A DNA stretch of 64,000 bases from Anaerocolumna aminovalerica. GTDB lineage: Bacteria > Bacillota > Clostridia > Lachnospirales > Lachnospiraceae. The translations under genes and the position numbers were made by a program. The stretch covers positions 110,105 to 174,104 of the forward strand of contig NZ_FOWD01000006.1 of the NCBI RefSeq assembly GCF_900115365.1. The letters are read 5' to 3'. Positions 53,294 through 62,990 of this stretch are shown here, in pieces (the stretch's first letter is position 1; each line of letters starts with the position of its first letter). Below the pieces are notes generated by a model. The model searched no databases and was not told the origin of the DNA. It saw nothing but the letters and a program-made list of their open reading frames with translations.

Positions 53294-54637
53294 TTAATAA
53301 CTTACGTAATTTAGCGGGTTTACATAAGAGCCATCTTTTACTATACCAAAATGTAAATGTGGTCCAGTTGAATATCCGGTATTACCTACTAATGCAATGG
53401 TATCTCCTTGATTTACATAATCTCCTACTGATACCAATAATTTGGAACAATGCATATAAACAGTGTAAACACCATCTCCATGATATAACATAATGTAATT
53501 ACCTGCTGATACGCTGTAAGTTGCAGTAACTACCTCTCCACTCATGGCTGCTTTTATACTGGAACCGGAAGGTGCACCAATATCAATTCCTTTGTGATAG
53601 GTACTTGCACCGGCTGTAGGACTTTCTCTGTTTCCAAAGGTTGATGTTATTCTTCCGCTGGCAGGAACAGGCCATATAAAGTTACCGGATACAGTGCCGG
53701 ATGAAGAACCGGAAGTGGAACCAGAATCAGAACCGGAAGTAGAACCGGATTCACCATTTTCCTGTTTCCTTCTTTCTTCCTCTTCTTTTCTTCTGCGCTC
53801 TTCCTCTTCTCTTTTTCTGCGTTCTTCCTCTTCTTTACGTCTTCTTGCCTCTTCCAGCAATTGCTCTATATGTTCTTCCTGTTCTTCAATTTTATTACTA
53901 TATTCTTCTGACAGCAATTGATTTTCTTTTATGGTCTCTTCATATTTCTTTAGTTCTTTATTCTTATCTACAGATAGTTTTTCAACTGTTTCCTTTTCAT
54001 ATGCAAGTTCTGCTTTTAAAGTTTCCAGATCATCATGCTTCTTTTGAAGAGCAGCTTCTTTATCTATAACATCTTGTTTTAATCTGGTATATTCATCTAA
54101 AAGATTGTTATCATACTCGGTAATTTTCGATATGTATTCAACATGATTTAATAGTTCAGCAAGGTTATCCGACTGCAGTATAACGTCAAAATAAGTAGCG
54201 TTACCATTTTCATACATGTACTTGATACGTTTCTTCATGGTATTATACTGATTAGCTTCAGCAATACGTGCCGCTTCTAATTCAACCTGGGCAATTTCTA
54301 TATCCTTATTCACCTGTTCAATATCTTTGTTTAATGCTTCAATCTCATTAGCAAGAGTATTTAACTCCATATCTAATTTTTCTATATATTTAAGTATATC
54401 ATTCTTATCCTTCTCTAATGCCTTAATTTTTGCTTCTGTTTCTTCTTTCTTTCTTTGCAGGTTGCTTTTTTCATCTTTGGCTTTGTCAATTTCATTTGCA
54501 AAGGATAAAATACGGAAAGGATTTATTACCATTATAACCAACAGAGTTATTAGTATACCAAAGAAACCTTTTCTAAGTATATTTTTTTTACCCTTTTGTT
54601 GTTTATCAAGCTGACTTTTGTGCATTTTTATAACCAT
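53294..54637 (-). CDS. EnvC/NlpD-like M23 murein hydrolase or activator
   Basis: A 447-residue exported protein. It has a membrane/signal segment (GFFGILITLLVIMVINPFRI), a long coiled coil (about 50-270), a Glu/Arg-rich EERRKREEEERRRKEEEERR stretch, a Gly/Ser linker and a LytM domain with RITSTFGNRESPTAGASTYH, KGIDIGAPSGS and GPHLHFGIVKDGSY. The zinc ligands (H..D, HxH) appear intact, so it may be an active endopeptidase rather than a degenerate EnvC. Located next to ftsX, whose outer loop regulates such proteins (known for EnvC and PcsB). Start position is moderately certain. Confidence 0.9.
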   Translation of the reverse strand: MVIKMHKSQLDKQQKGKKNILRKGFFGILITLLVIMVINPFRILSFANEIDKAKDEKSNLQRKKEETEAKIKALEKDKNDILKYIEKLDMELNTLANEIEALNKDIEQVNKDIEIAQVELEAARIAEANQYNTMKKRIKYMYENGNATYFDVILQSDNLAELLNHVEYISKITEYDNNLLDEYTRLKQDVIDKEAALQKKHDDLETLKAELAYEKETVEKLSVDKNKELKKYEETIKENQLLSEEYSNKIEEQEEHIEQLLEEARRRKEEEERRKREEEERRRKEEEERRKQENGESGSTSGSDSGSTSGSSSGTVSGNFIWPVPASGRITSTFGNRESPTAGASTYHKGIDIGAPSGSSIKAAMSGEVVTATYSVSAGNYIMLYHGDGVYTVYMHCSKLLVSVGDYVNQGDTIALVGNTGYSTGPHLHFGIVKDGSYVNPLNYVSY

Positions 54638-54666
54638 ACCCCTTTCAAAGTCTGGATTATCATCAG

Positions 54667-55581
54667 TTACTTAATTTCTTTTATTCTTAAATGCTTCCTT
54701 ACGGTCATAAAGCTTCCTACAAATCCGATTCCTATTCCTATGGCTAAGGAAATTGGAATAAGATTGGTGAATATATCATTTATTTTAAGGAATTCAAAGG
54801 TACTGAATATATTAATATATTTTTCCGTTATGTAGGATATTACTTTATGATAAATAAAATATAAGCCAACTAACGGAACAAGTGAACCTAAGAATCCGAT
54901 CATGATTCCTTCCACAATAAATGGGGATCTTATGAAAAAATCCGTAGCACCGATTAGCCTCATAATATAGATTTCTTCTTTTCTAACCGAGATACCCATG
55001 GTAACGGTTGTACTTATTAAAAATATAGCAACTGCCAGTAAGATAATAATAATTGCAGCAGAAACATATCCTACCAGAGAATTAAAACTCTCCAGGCCTT
55101 CGGCAACTGAATCAGAATGATTAACCTGTCTGACCCCATCTAATTTATCTATGTATTTTACCAGAGATTCCTGCATGGATATATCATTAACATATACGGA
55201 ATATGAAGCAGAATCTGCCAGAGGATTATCATCACCAAATGTTTCGGCCAACTCTTCACTTAGGTATTTTTCTTTGTAATTATTCCATGTCTCTTCTGCT
55301 GAAATATATACGACTTTAGATACTTCCGCTCTTTTTCGAATTTCATTACCAATTGTTTTTATCTTAGCCTCACTAATGCCTGTATCAAAAAAAACCGTTA
55401 CCCCAACAGAAGTCTCGGCTGTTTTTATCATATATTGAAAATTAGCTACAACAAAATAAAATATACCGAATAAAAACAAACATGCTGAGATTGTACCAAT
55501 AGAGGCAAGTGAGAATAATCGGTTTCTTCTTATGCTTTTTAATCCTTGCTTTAAGCTATATATAAATGTATTAATTCGCAT
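54667..55581 (-). CDS. ftsX: Cell division protein FtsX
   Basis: A 304-residue membrane protein with four spans and a large outer loop after the first. It has RRNRLFSLASIGTISACLFL at the first helix and the conserved C-terminal FIVEGIMIGFLGSLVPLVGL. With FtsE it transmits ATP hydrolysis to peptidoglycan hydrolases. The ATG at 55581 lies inside the ftsE end (11-nt overlap) with AAGGCGG 8 nt upstream; a longer reading is not preferred. Confidence 0.94.
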   Translation of the reverse strand: MRINTFIYSLKQGLKSIRRNRLFSLASIGTISACLFLFGIFYFVVANFQYMIKTAETSVGVTVFFDTGISEAKIKTIGNEIRKRAEVSKVVYISAEETWNNYKEKYLSEELAETFGDDNPLADSASYSVYVNDISMQESLVKYIDKLDGVRQVNHSDSVAEGLESFNSLVGYVSAAIIIILLAVAIFLISTTVTMGISVRKEEIYIMRLIGATDFFIRSPFIVEGIMIGFLGSLVPLVGLYFIYHKVISYITEKYINIFSTFEFLKINDIFTNLIPISLAIGIGIGFVGSFMTVRKHLRIKEIK

Positions 55582-56308
55582 GGGTATATCCGCCTTTTTG
55601 TTCATCACTGATTAATATGCCTTTGTTCATTGTAATTACTCTCTTTTGCATCATATCTACGATTTCTTTATTATGTGTAACAACAACTACCGTAGTACCT
55701 CTTTTATTAATTTCTTCTAAAAGGTTCATAATTTCCATTGAATTTTTAGGATCCAAATTACCAGTTGGTTCGTCTGCAAGTAAAATAGCCGGATTATTCA
55801 CCAATGCCCTGGCTAAAGCCACCCTTTGCTGTTCACCGCCTGATAGTTCACCCGGCAGGGAATTATGTTTGTCTGCCAATCCCATTACAGATAGGATGGC
55901 AGGAACATTTTTCTTAATTTGTGAAGCCGGAATTTCAATTACTCTTTGGGCAAACGCAACATTTTCATATACATTGCGGTCCTTAAGTAATCTAAAACTT
56001 TGGAACACTACACCAACTCCCCTGCGGTACTTTGCAATCTGACTACGCCTTAGCCTTGATAAATCTCGTCTATTTACAAAGATTCTTCCGCTGGTTGGAC
56101 TTATTTCCTTTAACATCAACTTAATAAGAGTAGATTTTCCGGAACCACTGCTGCCTACAATAAATACAAATTCTCCCTTGAAAATTTGAAAGTTCACATT
56201 ACTTAGTGCAGTAGTTCCGGTATTGTAAGTTTTTGTCACTTGGTCAAATCGTATGACTGGTGTCTCTAATTCACTTAAATGTTTACTTATATTATAGGAA
56301 AATGCCAT
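55571..56308 (-). CDS. ftsE: Cell division ATP-binding protein FtsE
   Basis: A 245-residue ABC ATPase with Walker A VGSSGSGKSTLIKLM, Q-loop GVVFQSFRLL, signature LSGGEQQRVALARAL and Walker B ILLADEPTGNLD. It has about 15 extra N-terminal residues before the FtsE core. It overlaps ftsX and starts 1-2 nt after the CdaR-like gene stop, indicating one transcript. Confidence 0.95.
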   Translation of the reverse strand: MAFSYNISKHLSELETPVIRFDQVTKTYNTGTTALSNVNFQIFKGEFVFIVGSSGSGKSTLIKLMLKEISPTSGRIFVNRRDLSRLRRSQIAKYRRGVGVVFQSFRLLKDRNVYENVAFAQRVIEIPASQIKKNVPAILSVMGLADKHNSLPGELSGGEQQRVALARALVNNPAILLADEPTGNLDPKNSMEIMNLLEEINKRGTTVVVVTHNKEIVDMMQKRVITMNKGILISDEQKGGYTHAN

Positions 56309-56309
56309 A

Positions 56310-57398
56310 TTAGTACTCCAATGTCTCCATATACTTCATGTATTTTACAACCATTAATGCGATCTTAAAGGTAATAGCATCTTCAAATACTCTAAGATCC
56401 AAGCCGGTACTCTTTTGTAATTTATCCAATCTGTATACTAATGTATTTCTGTGAATATATAATTGTCTTGAAGTTTCAGATACATTTAAACTGTTTTCAA
56501 AAAATTTGTTAATGGTAGTTAAGGTTTCTTCATCAAAATCATCCGGTGACTTTCCTTCAAAAATCTCTTTGATAAACATTTTACATAAGGGCATAGGTAA
56601 TTGATAAATAAGACGTCCAATTCCTAAGTTATTATAGGCAACTATATTTCTGTCACTATAGAAGATCTTTCCTACATCCAATGCCATTTTGGCTTCTTTA
56701 TAGGATCTGGATACATCTTTAATTTCATTAACGATAGTACCGAAAGCCACATGAACTTTTGTCATGGCTTCTGTATTCAGCATATCCAGGATTACCTTAG
56801 CTGTTTTTTGCATATCTTCATAAGATTCGCTTTGTTTCAGTTCTTTTACAAGAATAATATTCTTCTCATCAACTGCGGTGATGAAATCTTTTGTTTTACC
56901 TGAGAATAAACTTCTTACTGTTTCAAGAGCATTCACATCTTTTTCATTTTTAGTTTCGATAATGAAAACAACTCTTCTTACATCTGTTTCAATATGAAGT
57001 TTTTTTGCTCTATTATAAATATCTACTAACAATAAGTTGTCTAACAATAGGTTCTTGATAAAGTTATCTTTATCATATCTTTCTTTGTAAGCTACAAGGA
57101 GATTCTGAATCTGGAAAGAAGCAATTTTTCCTACCATATAAACATCATCACTGTCTCCTTTTGCTAAAATAACATATTCCAATTGATGTTCATCAAAAAC
57201 CTTAAAGAATTGATATCCTTGTAAAACCTGACTATCTGCCGGGGATTCTACAAATGCCAGTACTGCATTCTCATAATCTTCCGCATTATTTATAGTTGTA
57301 GCCAAAGCTTTACCTTCTGTATCCATAACACAAATATCAATTCGAGTAATAGCTTTTAAACCTTCAATTGTATTCTGTAGAATTTGATTGGAAATCAT
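56310..57398 (-). CDS. CdaR/PucR-family regulator
   Basis: A 362-residue regulator. The N-terminal sensor resembles the sugar-diacid recognition domain (LQNTIEGLKAITRIDICVMD). A central GGDEF-like CdaR domain follows, and the C-terminal HTH_30 is VSETSRQLYIHRNTLVYRLD, KLQKSTGLDLRVFEDA. It starts at the ATG at 57398, with AAGGAG 8 nt upstream. It stands directly before ftsE, a conserved clostridial pairing, so it may link carbon state to division genes; the ligand is unknown. Confidence 0.85.
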   Translation of the reverse strand: MISNQILQNTIEGLKAITRIDICVMDTEGKALATTINNAEDYENAVLAFVESPADSQVLQGYQFFKVFDEHQLEYVILAKGDSDDVYMVGKIASFQIQNLLVAYKERYDKDNFIKNLLLDNLLLVDIYNRAKKLHIETDVRRVVFIIETKNEKDVNALETVRSLFSGKTKDFITAVDEKNIILVKELKQSESYEDMQKTAKVILDMLNTEAMTKVHVAFGTIVNEIKDVSRSYKEAKMALDVGKIFYSDRNIVAYNNLGIGRLIYQLPMPLCKMFIKEIFEGKSPDDFDEETLTTINKFFENSLNVSETSRQLYIHRNTLVYRLDKLQKSTGLDLRVFEDAITFKIALMVVKYMKYMETLEY

Positions 57399-57605
57399 AT
57401 AGTCCACTCCTTCAGTGTAAAAATTTAATTTTCTCTATTAATATATACTTATCCTACTCATTTTATCATTATTTTCGTCAAAAGTAAACTAATATCACAG
57501 ATTTTTCACGATATTTTTCGTACAATTAGATTAACCGGCATGATTTGCTAATTAGTTTTTTCATTAAACTAATGTAAAACCAGTTAAATGCTAATAAAAA
57601 TCCTT

Positions 57606-57655
57606 AAAAAAAGACAAAGAACTGTCCCCCCACGTTACAGTTTTTTGTCTTTTTT
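57606..57655 (-). terminator. Terminator after the MsmK-type ATPase gene
   Basis: AAAAAAAGACAAA.AACTGT pairs with ACAGTT.TTTGTCTTTTTT around a C-rich loop, 16 nt beyond the ATPase stop. A- and T-tracts flank it. Confidence 0.85.
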
Positions 57656-57670
57656 ATTCTTTATATTCTA

Positions 57671-58783
57671 TTAGTGTGTTATTACTTGTTCAGTATCTTT
57701 GTCAAAAATGTGAACTTTTCCTAAATCAAATGCCACTTTAATAGTATCACCAGGTCTTGCTGTTGTACGTGGATTTACACGTGCAGTTATATCAAACTGA
57801 TCAACAGTAAAGTATAAATAAACTTCAGCACCTAATAATTCATATACTTTTACAGTAGCTTCTATAATACTGTCTTTGGAATTATTGATGAATACTTCTT
57901 CGTCATGAACATCTTCCGGACGTACACCAAGAATAACTTCCTTATTCTCATATCCGCCGTCTAATAACTTCTTCGCTTTTGCTTCCGGTAACTTAATGGA
58001 ATTAGAACCAAATTGTAATACAACATCGGAACCGGATTTTACAACCTTAGATTCAATCATGTTCATCTGAGGTGATCCAATGAATCCAGCTACGAATAAG
58101 TTATTTGGACTGTTATATAAGTTCTGAGGTGTATCTACCTGCTGGATTAAACCATCTTTCATAACAACAATTCTTGTACCCAGAGTCATAGCCTCTGTCT
58201 GGTCATGGGTAACATAGATTATTGTTGTTTGTAATCTTTGATGTAATTTAGAAATTTCAATACGCATCTGAACTCTTAATTTTGCATCCAAGTTTGATAA
58301 AGGTTCGTCCATAAGGAAAACCTTAGGGTTACGAACAATAGCACGACCCATGGCAACACGTTGTCTTTGTCCGCCGGATAAAGCCTTTGGTTTACGATCT
58401 AATAAATGTTCAATATCAAGGATTTTAGCAGCTTCATGAACTAACTTATCAATTTGATCCTTGGGAGTTTTTCTTAGTTTTAATCCAAATGCCATATTAT
58501 CGTAAACTGACATATGAGGATACAATGCATAGTTCTGGAAAACCATTGCAATATCTCTATCCTTTGGTTCAACATCATTAACTAATTTATCCCCGATGTA
58601 TAATTCACCAGCAGTAATTTCTTCTAATCCGGCAATCATACGAAGTGTAGTAGATTTACCACAGCCTGATGGTCCTACAAAAATGATAAATTCTTTGTCG
58701 GCAATCTCAAGGTTAAAATCCTTTACGGCAACAAAGCCATTGGGATATGTTTTGTTAATGTTCTTTAAAGATAAACTTGCCAT
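57671..58783 (-). CDS. msmK: Sugar ABC transporter ATPase, MsmK/UgpC/MalK type
   Basis: A 370-residue ATPase with Walker [16 protein letters not shown], signature [17 protein letters not shown], Walker [13 protein letters not shown] and a C-terminal TOBE/OB regulatory domain ([13 protein letters not shown]). Stand-alone MsmK-type ATPases energise many CUT1 sugar importers that lack their own. It is therefore the likely motor of the importer at 29605-33143, which has none (inference). The start at 58783 follows GGGAGGAAA; longer upstream readings lack a site. Confidence 0.92.
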   Translation of the reverse strand: MASLSLKNINKTYPNGFVAVKDFNLEIADKEFIIFVGPSGCGKSTTLRMIAGLEEITAGELYIGDKLVNDVEPKDRDIAMVFQNYALYPHMSVYDNMAFGLKLRKTPKDQIDKLVHEAAKILDIEHLLDRKPKALSGGQRQRVAMGRAIVRNPKVFLMDEPLSNLDAKLRVQMRIEISKLHQRLQTTIIYVTHDQTEAMTLGTRIVVMKDGLIQQVDTPQNLYNSPNNLFVAGFIGSPQMNMIESKVVKSGSDVVLQFGSNSIKLPEAKAKKLLDGGYENKEVILGVRPEDVHDEEVFINNSKDSIIEATVKVYELLGAEVYLYFTVDQFDITARVNPRTTARPGDTIKVAFDLGKVHIFDKDTEQVITH

Positions 58784-58980
58784 TATAATTTCCTCCCTAA
58801 ATTGGTTCGTCTTTTTCAGTATTTTGTCTTGTACTATTACTATATTACTAATCATACACTAATAGTACTTTGAATGCCATATCCCATTTTTACAAATAAA
58901 AATCCGGCCTTTTGTCTAATTTGTATACACTTTTCCAATAATAGGGTTTTTACCTATCTTTCGCATAAAAAAATTGAAAT

Positions 58981-59853
58981 TTACTGTTTATATTCAATAA
59001 AACCCTCTCCCATTACTTCTCTTACATCGCTTACTATAATAAATGCTTTTGGGTCAATTTCTGAGACTAGCTCCGTAAGATCTACAATTTCTTTTTTTGA
59101 TACGACACAAAACAGCATTTTCTTATCTTTATCGGAGTACATTCCTTTTGCATAAACACCGGTAACTCCACGCTCTAATTTTTCCATAATGGCTTTGGCA
59201 ATTTCATCATAGGAATCGGAAATTACATAAGCCATTTTTGCAAATTTCAAACCTTCCAGAATTCCATCCGACACTTTCGTTGTGATATAAACAGCAATAA
59301 TAGCATACAAAGTTTTAGAAATACCAAATACCATGGCACCAACCGCTACAACAAAACCATCGATAACAATTAAAATCCGTGGAATGGAGTAGTAGGGTTT
59401 AAATCTGTGGATCAACATAGCCAATAGATCTGTTCCGCCGGTAGAAGCAGAAGCAACAAATATCATTCCTAAACCCACGCCCCCAAGTGCCCCGCCAAAC
59501 ACAGCAGCTAATAGGTAATCCTCCGGCAATATATTAACAGACGGAACTAATGCTAACGCTGCCGATAAACACAATGTTGCAAATAAGGTATGCAATAAAA
59601 GCTTCTTACCAAGTATATAAACGGCACATATAATTAAAGGTATATTTAGAATAATGTTTGTAACCCATAGAGGTATCCCGCCTTTAATAATAAATCCGGT
59701 AAGTTCCTTAATAACAATTGCAAGGCCGGTAATACCTCCTGTTACCATCCCCAGAGGTTCATATACTAAGTTAATGGATACCGCCATTAATATAGTACCT
59801 ATTATAACAAAAACATAATGCATTGCTTTTGATTTCATCAAATATTTTTCCAT
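58981..59853 (-). CDS. YitT-family membrane protein (DUF161 plus DUF2179)
   Basis: A 290-residue protein with five or six membrane spans (AMHYVFVIIGTILMAVSINL first) and the YitT motifs EPLGMVTGGITGLAIVIKEL and GGTDLLAMLIHRF. The C-terminal DUF2179 domain includes RGVTGVYAKGMYSDKDKKML. The function of the family is unknown; transport is often suggested. The ATG at 59853 has AAAGGGA 7 nt upstream. Monocistronic. Confidence 0.9.
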   Translation of the reverse strand: MEKYLMKSKAMHYVFVIIGTILMAVSINLVYEPLGMVTGGITGLAIVIKELTGFIIKGGIPLWVTNIILNIPLIICAVYILGKKLLLHTLFATLCLSAALALVPSVNILPEDYLLAAVFGGALGGVGLGMIFVASASTGGTDLLAMLIHRFKPYYSIPRILIVIDGFVVAVGAMVFGISKTLYAIIAVYITTKVSDGILEGLKFAKMAYVISDSYDEIAKAIMEKLERGVTGVYAKGMYSDKDKKMLFCVVSKKEIVDLTELVSEIDPKAFIIVSDVREVMGEGFIEYKQ

Positions 59854-60052
59854 GTGCAAGTCCCTTTTCTCCAGAGTATTTATTCCATTACAAGATTAAT
59901 TTTTATACAAGACACTTATCATTTTTAAGAATTGAAACGAAGTATATTACTTATCATTCCTATTTGAACTCAATATATTTACCGGATTACTATAGTCGTT
60001 TTCTGATTTTGTTCTATAACATTAATTAATTAATTAATTATTTCATCTATAG

Positions 60053-60481
60053 TTACCTTATTTTATAATTACCCTTTATATATAGTGTAACTGTTGTAGT
60101 AGCCTTTATGCCGCAATTTGAGTCCGGAGATAAAAATATATTATATTTTACCACCGTATTACCATTTTTAAAAAGTTCCCCGCTGGATAAGTTAATTAAC
60201 CCACCCTGACCTTTCACTGTTGCATTACCAGAATAAAGTATAAGTTCAGATCCCTCACCAGCTGTCAGGGTTTCGTTTTTCTTAACTGTTACTTTTTTAT
60301 AGCCTCCGCTTCCCGCGCCTGAAGATTCCCCTAATCTTTTATCTAAATAACTTTTTGTAATTAAGGGATCACCTGCAGAACCCGGCTCTGAAGTAGCAGC
60401 ACCAACTTCAATTCCTACTTTAAAAACAACGAACAGGATTACTATAAAACTTATAATAATTCCGACTTTTTTCTTATGCAT
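60053..60481 (-). CDS. Small exported protein of unknown function
   Basis: A 142-residue protein with an N-terminal membrane or signal segment (VGIIISFIVILFVVFKVGIE), then SEPGSAGDPLITKSYLDKRL, a Gly/Ser linker and a beta-rich C-terminal half (YKKVTVKKNETLTAGEGSEL, then GLINLSSGELFKNGNTVVKY). The SAGDPLITKSYLDKRL piece recurs in uncharacterised clostridial surface proteins as I remember them. No catalytic motif. It is probably an envelope- or spore-associated protein, but that is a guess. Confidence 0.7.
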   Translation of the reverse strand: MHKKKVGIIISFIVILFVVFKVGIEVGAATSEPGSAGDPLITKSYLDKRLGESSGAGSGGYKKVTVKKNETLTAGEGSELILYSGNATVKGQGGLINLSSGELFKNGNTVVKYNIFLSPDSNCGIKATTTVTLYIKGNYKIR

Positions 60482-60618
60482 ATTTGAATCCTTTCTTTTC
60501 CAACGTACCCTATAGTATAACAGAAATTCCTATGTCTGACAAGCCTGAACATCAGGTCTGACAGGCCTAGTCAGCATATTTCATTGCTTTTCATTTTATT
60601 TATTCAATCAAATATTTT

Positions 60619-60705
60619 TACTTGTTATTTGCCAATGACAGTATGGCTATTGAAGCAATAAAAGCTTTTAGGGACAATGGAATACGGGTGCCCGGTGACT
60701 ATTAA
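60619..60705 (+). pseudogene. Relic of a LacI-family regulator
   Basis: The plus strand reads YLLFANDSMAIEAIKAFRDN then GIRVPGDY and a stop. This is the conserved LacI/PurR core segment (ANDxMAxGAI..L...GIRVPEDI) and nothing else of the gene remains recognisable on either side. It is a fragment left after deletion. Confidence 0.6.
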
Positions 60706-60779
60706 GCTATTCTATTATTAAAAAAGTGCTGCTGGCTTGAGGTTGATAATAACTGAAATAATCTCTAATAATGGATATT

Positions 60780-60807
60780 TTCAATTCATTCCTTGATATG
60801 ATATAAT
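60780..60807 (+). promoter_or_regulatory. Promoter of the SDR gene
   Basis: TTCAAT (60780-60785), a 16-nt spacer with extended TG, and TATAAT (60802-60807) precede the SDR gene by about 85 nt. The remaining 60482-60891 spacer holds the LacI relic and a short CTGACARGCCT direct repeat near 60537. Confidence 0.6.
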
Positions 60808-60858
60808 GAAAACGGATTGAGGAATTTACAAGCTGACTTACAAAGTTCTACCTGTTAA

Positions 60859-60891
60859 AAAAGGCGCTACCGTGCCAGAATCGAGGTTGTT
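60859..60891 (+). promoter_or_regulatory. Hairpin-SD leader upstream of the SDR gene (copy 3 of 3)
   Basis: AAGGCGC, loop TACC, GTGCC, then AGAATCGAGGTTGTT and the ATG. Stem and spacing match the flgL and nagZ leaders, while the gene is unrelated and on the other strand. Confidence 0.6.
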
Positions 60892-61623
60892 ATGCAAAAT
60901 AAAACCATATTAGTTACTGGTTCCTCCAGGGGAATTGGAAAAGCCATCGCAATAAAATATGCAAAGGAAGGCTATTCTGTTATTATAAATTGTGCACATC
61001 GAGAGGAAGAATTACTGGCTGCAAAAAAAGAAATCGAAAGATATCAGGTTCCCTGTCTATCCTTTCTTGGTGATATTAGTAATTATGATGTTGCAGCCCA
61101 ATTATTTCAGCAGGTTTCAAATACATTTGGCCATTTAGATGTATTAGTGAATAACGCAGGCATTTCCTATATAGGCCTTTTTACCGAAATGACTCCCAGC
61201 GACTGGCATAAGGTTATTGATACCAATTTAACTTCCGTATTTAATTGCTGTAGGCTGGCAGCCCCCCTTATGATTTCACGCAAATCCGGAAAAATAATCA
61301 ATATATCTTCCGTATGGGGCTTGGCTGGCGCTTCCTGTGAAGTGGCCTATTCTGCATCCAAAGGAGGTATCCATGCCTTTACAAAAGCCTTAGCAAAAGA
61401 ATTAGCACCAAGTAATATTCAGGTAAATGCCATAGCATGTGGTGTTATTGACACTGAAATGAATGGATTCTTAAGTGCTGAGGATAAAGATTCTTTAGTT
61501 GAAGAAATACCAGCCAATCGTTTTGGTACATCCGAAGAAGTAGGTGAATTGGTTTATCAACTTACACATGGAAATGAATATTTAACAGGTCAGATTATTT
61601 CCTTAGATGGGGGATGGATATAA
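60892..61623 (+). CDS. Short-chain dehydrogenase, YmfI/FabG-like
   Basis: A 243-residue SDR. It has the cofactor loop TGSSRGIGKAIAIKYA, NNAG (LVNNAGISYIGLF), the catalytic Ser in INISSVWGLAGASCEVAY, and the YSASKGG Tyr/Lys pair. The segments WGLAGASCEVAYSASKG and VNAIACGVIDTEMN resemble YmfI, the EF-P 5-aminopentanone reductase of Bacillus, more than fatty-acid FabG; this choice is from memory. No fab or efp gene is adjacent. It has its own promoter and the shared hairpin leader. Confidence 0.85.
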   Translation: MQNKTILVTGSSRGIGKAIAIKYAKEGYSVIINCAHREEELLAAKKEIERYQVPCLSFLGDISNYDVAAQLFQQVSNTFGHLDVLVNNAGISYIGLFTEMTPSDWHKVIDTNLTSVFNCCRLAAPLMISRKSGKIINISSVWGLAGASCEVAYSASKGGIHAFTKALAKELAPSNIQVNAIACGVIDTEMNGFLSAEDKDSLVEEIPANRFGTSEEVGELVYQLTHGNEYLTGQIISLDGGWI

Positions 61624-62021
61624 TTTTTCATCAGCTTATAAGAATATATAATTTGATGAAAATTAAGCCTATTACCTGTTTATCTTACGGATACCTGTTA
61701 TTAAAAAAATAGATTAGATATAAGAATCCTTTAAAATTGTTAGGGTGTGTGATTTTATAATCACACACCCTAACAACCATTATAAAAGTAAATGCTGAAA
61801 CCCTACCTTTAAACAACGTTTCGGAATTCTTGTATATTGTAGTTATAACTTAAATCTGAATCTAAAATACACCTAAAAATTACACGATATAATAAACAGT
61901 TCCACCCGTTCAAAATCAATAAATCAAAGGAAGTTTACATAAAATAATATATCGAACATAATATATTAATATTTTTATTACATACACTTCCTTCTTTCAT
62001 TGTTTATTTAAACTACTATCT
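61624..62021. other. Intergenic region between the convergent SDR and anti-sigma genes
   Basis: About 400 nt without a gene, AT-rich. It contains one very stable hairpin at 61739-61774. Nothing else is recognised. Confidence 0.4.
61739..61774. terminator. 16-bp perfect hairpin between convergent genes
   Basis: GTTAGGGTGTGTGATT and AATCACACACCCTAAC are perfect complements with a 4-nt loop. It lies 115 nt after the SDR gene and about 250 nt after the anti-sigma gene. T-tracts are weak on both sides (AATTTTAAA on the minus strand). Confidence 0.65.
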
Positions 62022-62990
62022 TTAGAATAAATCCAATGTCCTCATTAGATTCTGTAACTGAACTATATCCATTGAAGCTTCTTTAACATTTTGACCTGCG
62101 TACTCAGAAGCCTCCTTTGTGGAAATATTTTGCGTTACTAAGGTACCATTACATTCATAAGTCCATGATACCGTATTCAGATTATCAATCATAGCCAGCA
62201 AAACACATGCATATGCTTTCATTCTTTCATTAAAAATTTGTTCTTTGTAAGCTTCTACCGGCTCTTGAAACTCCAGGGTCCAACCATAAGGTTCTGTTGT
62301 TGTCTGCAGGGAGTTCAAATAATTTCCCAATTCCCCATGGATGCCCAAAGCTCCAGCAACTTTTGAATTAGCAGGCATCTCACCAATATATTTATGTTTT
62401 GTATTATAAACTTCTGCCACCTTTTTAGAGACAGGCTCCCCTTTATATACAATTAAATCTTCAAAGTAAACCGTATCTACCTTCCCTTTTAAACGGTAAC
62501 TTGCTGTAAACTTATTACTACTATTTAAAATTGAGGAAGGCGCCTCATAAACAGAAATTCTTATTTCACCATCCTGTTCATCAAAAGTTGCACGAGTATA
62601 TGCCATGGAAGGCTCCAGTATTTCTCCGCTGAATGTCAGTACATTATCTTCCAGCTTCACATTGTACTGGGTCGAAGCGGGAGACACAGTAAAGCCATGT
62701 TCAAATACTCTCCAAACAAATAAGCACATTACAACAACAGCCGTTATCAATACTCCGATTCCTGCAACATACCATGTACGATGTTTTACCTTTTTAAGAT
62801 AATTTATCTCCTTCTTATCTTCCTCATTAATTTTCACTTCACCCTGCTTCATATCCTCCAATAACTGCTTGCATTCCTTACATTCTTTCATATGAGATTC
62901 CACCGCTTCATTGGTTACATCATTTGTTAGTTTTTCTATATAAGATGGCAGCAAATCCTTTACAATTTCACATTTTAAACCTTCACTCAT
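62022..62990 (-). CDS. Zinc-finger anti-sigma factor with DUF4825-like domain
   Basis: A 322-residue single-span membrane protein. The N-terminal zf-HC2 motif (CEIVKDLLPSYIEKL, SHMKECKECKQLLEDM) faces the cytoplasm and would hold the sigma factor. One transmembrane helix follows (WYVAGIGVLITAVVVMCLFV). The outer part contains YNTKHKYIGEMPANSKVAGA then LGIHGELGNYLNSLQTTTEP, resembling DUF4825. It overlaps the sigma-factor gene by 8 nt, so they are translationally coupled. The outer domain may sense envelope stress. Confidence 0.88.
   Translation of the reverse strand: MSEGLKCEIVKDLLPSYIEKLTNDVTNEAVESHMKECKECKQLLEDMKQGEVKINEEDKKEINYLKKVKHRTWYVAGIGVLITAVVVMCLFVWRVFEHGFTVSPASTQYNVKLEDNVLTFSGEILEPSMAYTRATFDEQDGEIRISVYEAPSSILNSSNKFTASYRLKGKVDTVYFEDLIVYKGEPVSKKVAEVYNTKHKYIGEMPANSKVAGALGIHGELGNYLNSLQTTTEPYGWTLEFQEPVEAYKEQIFNERMKAYACVLLAMIDNLNTVSWTYECNGTLVTQNISTKEASEYAGQNVKEASMDIVQLQNLMRTLDLF

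Noticed and set aside
53694..53921. Acidic plus-strand frame opposite the M23 gene
   Set aside because: It is the complement of the Glu/Arg-rich linker and Gly/Ser region of the real gene.
59999..60045. TTAA tandem tetranucleotide run as a mobile-element target
   Set aside because: It is a short simple repeat in AT-rich spacer with no associated element ends.
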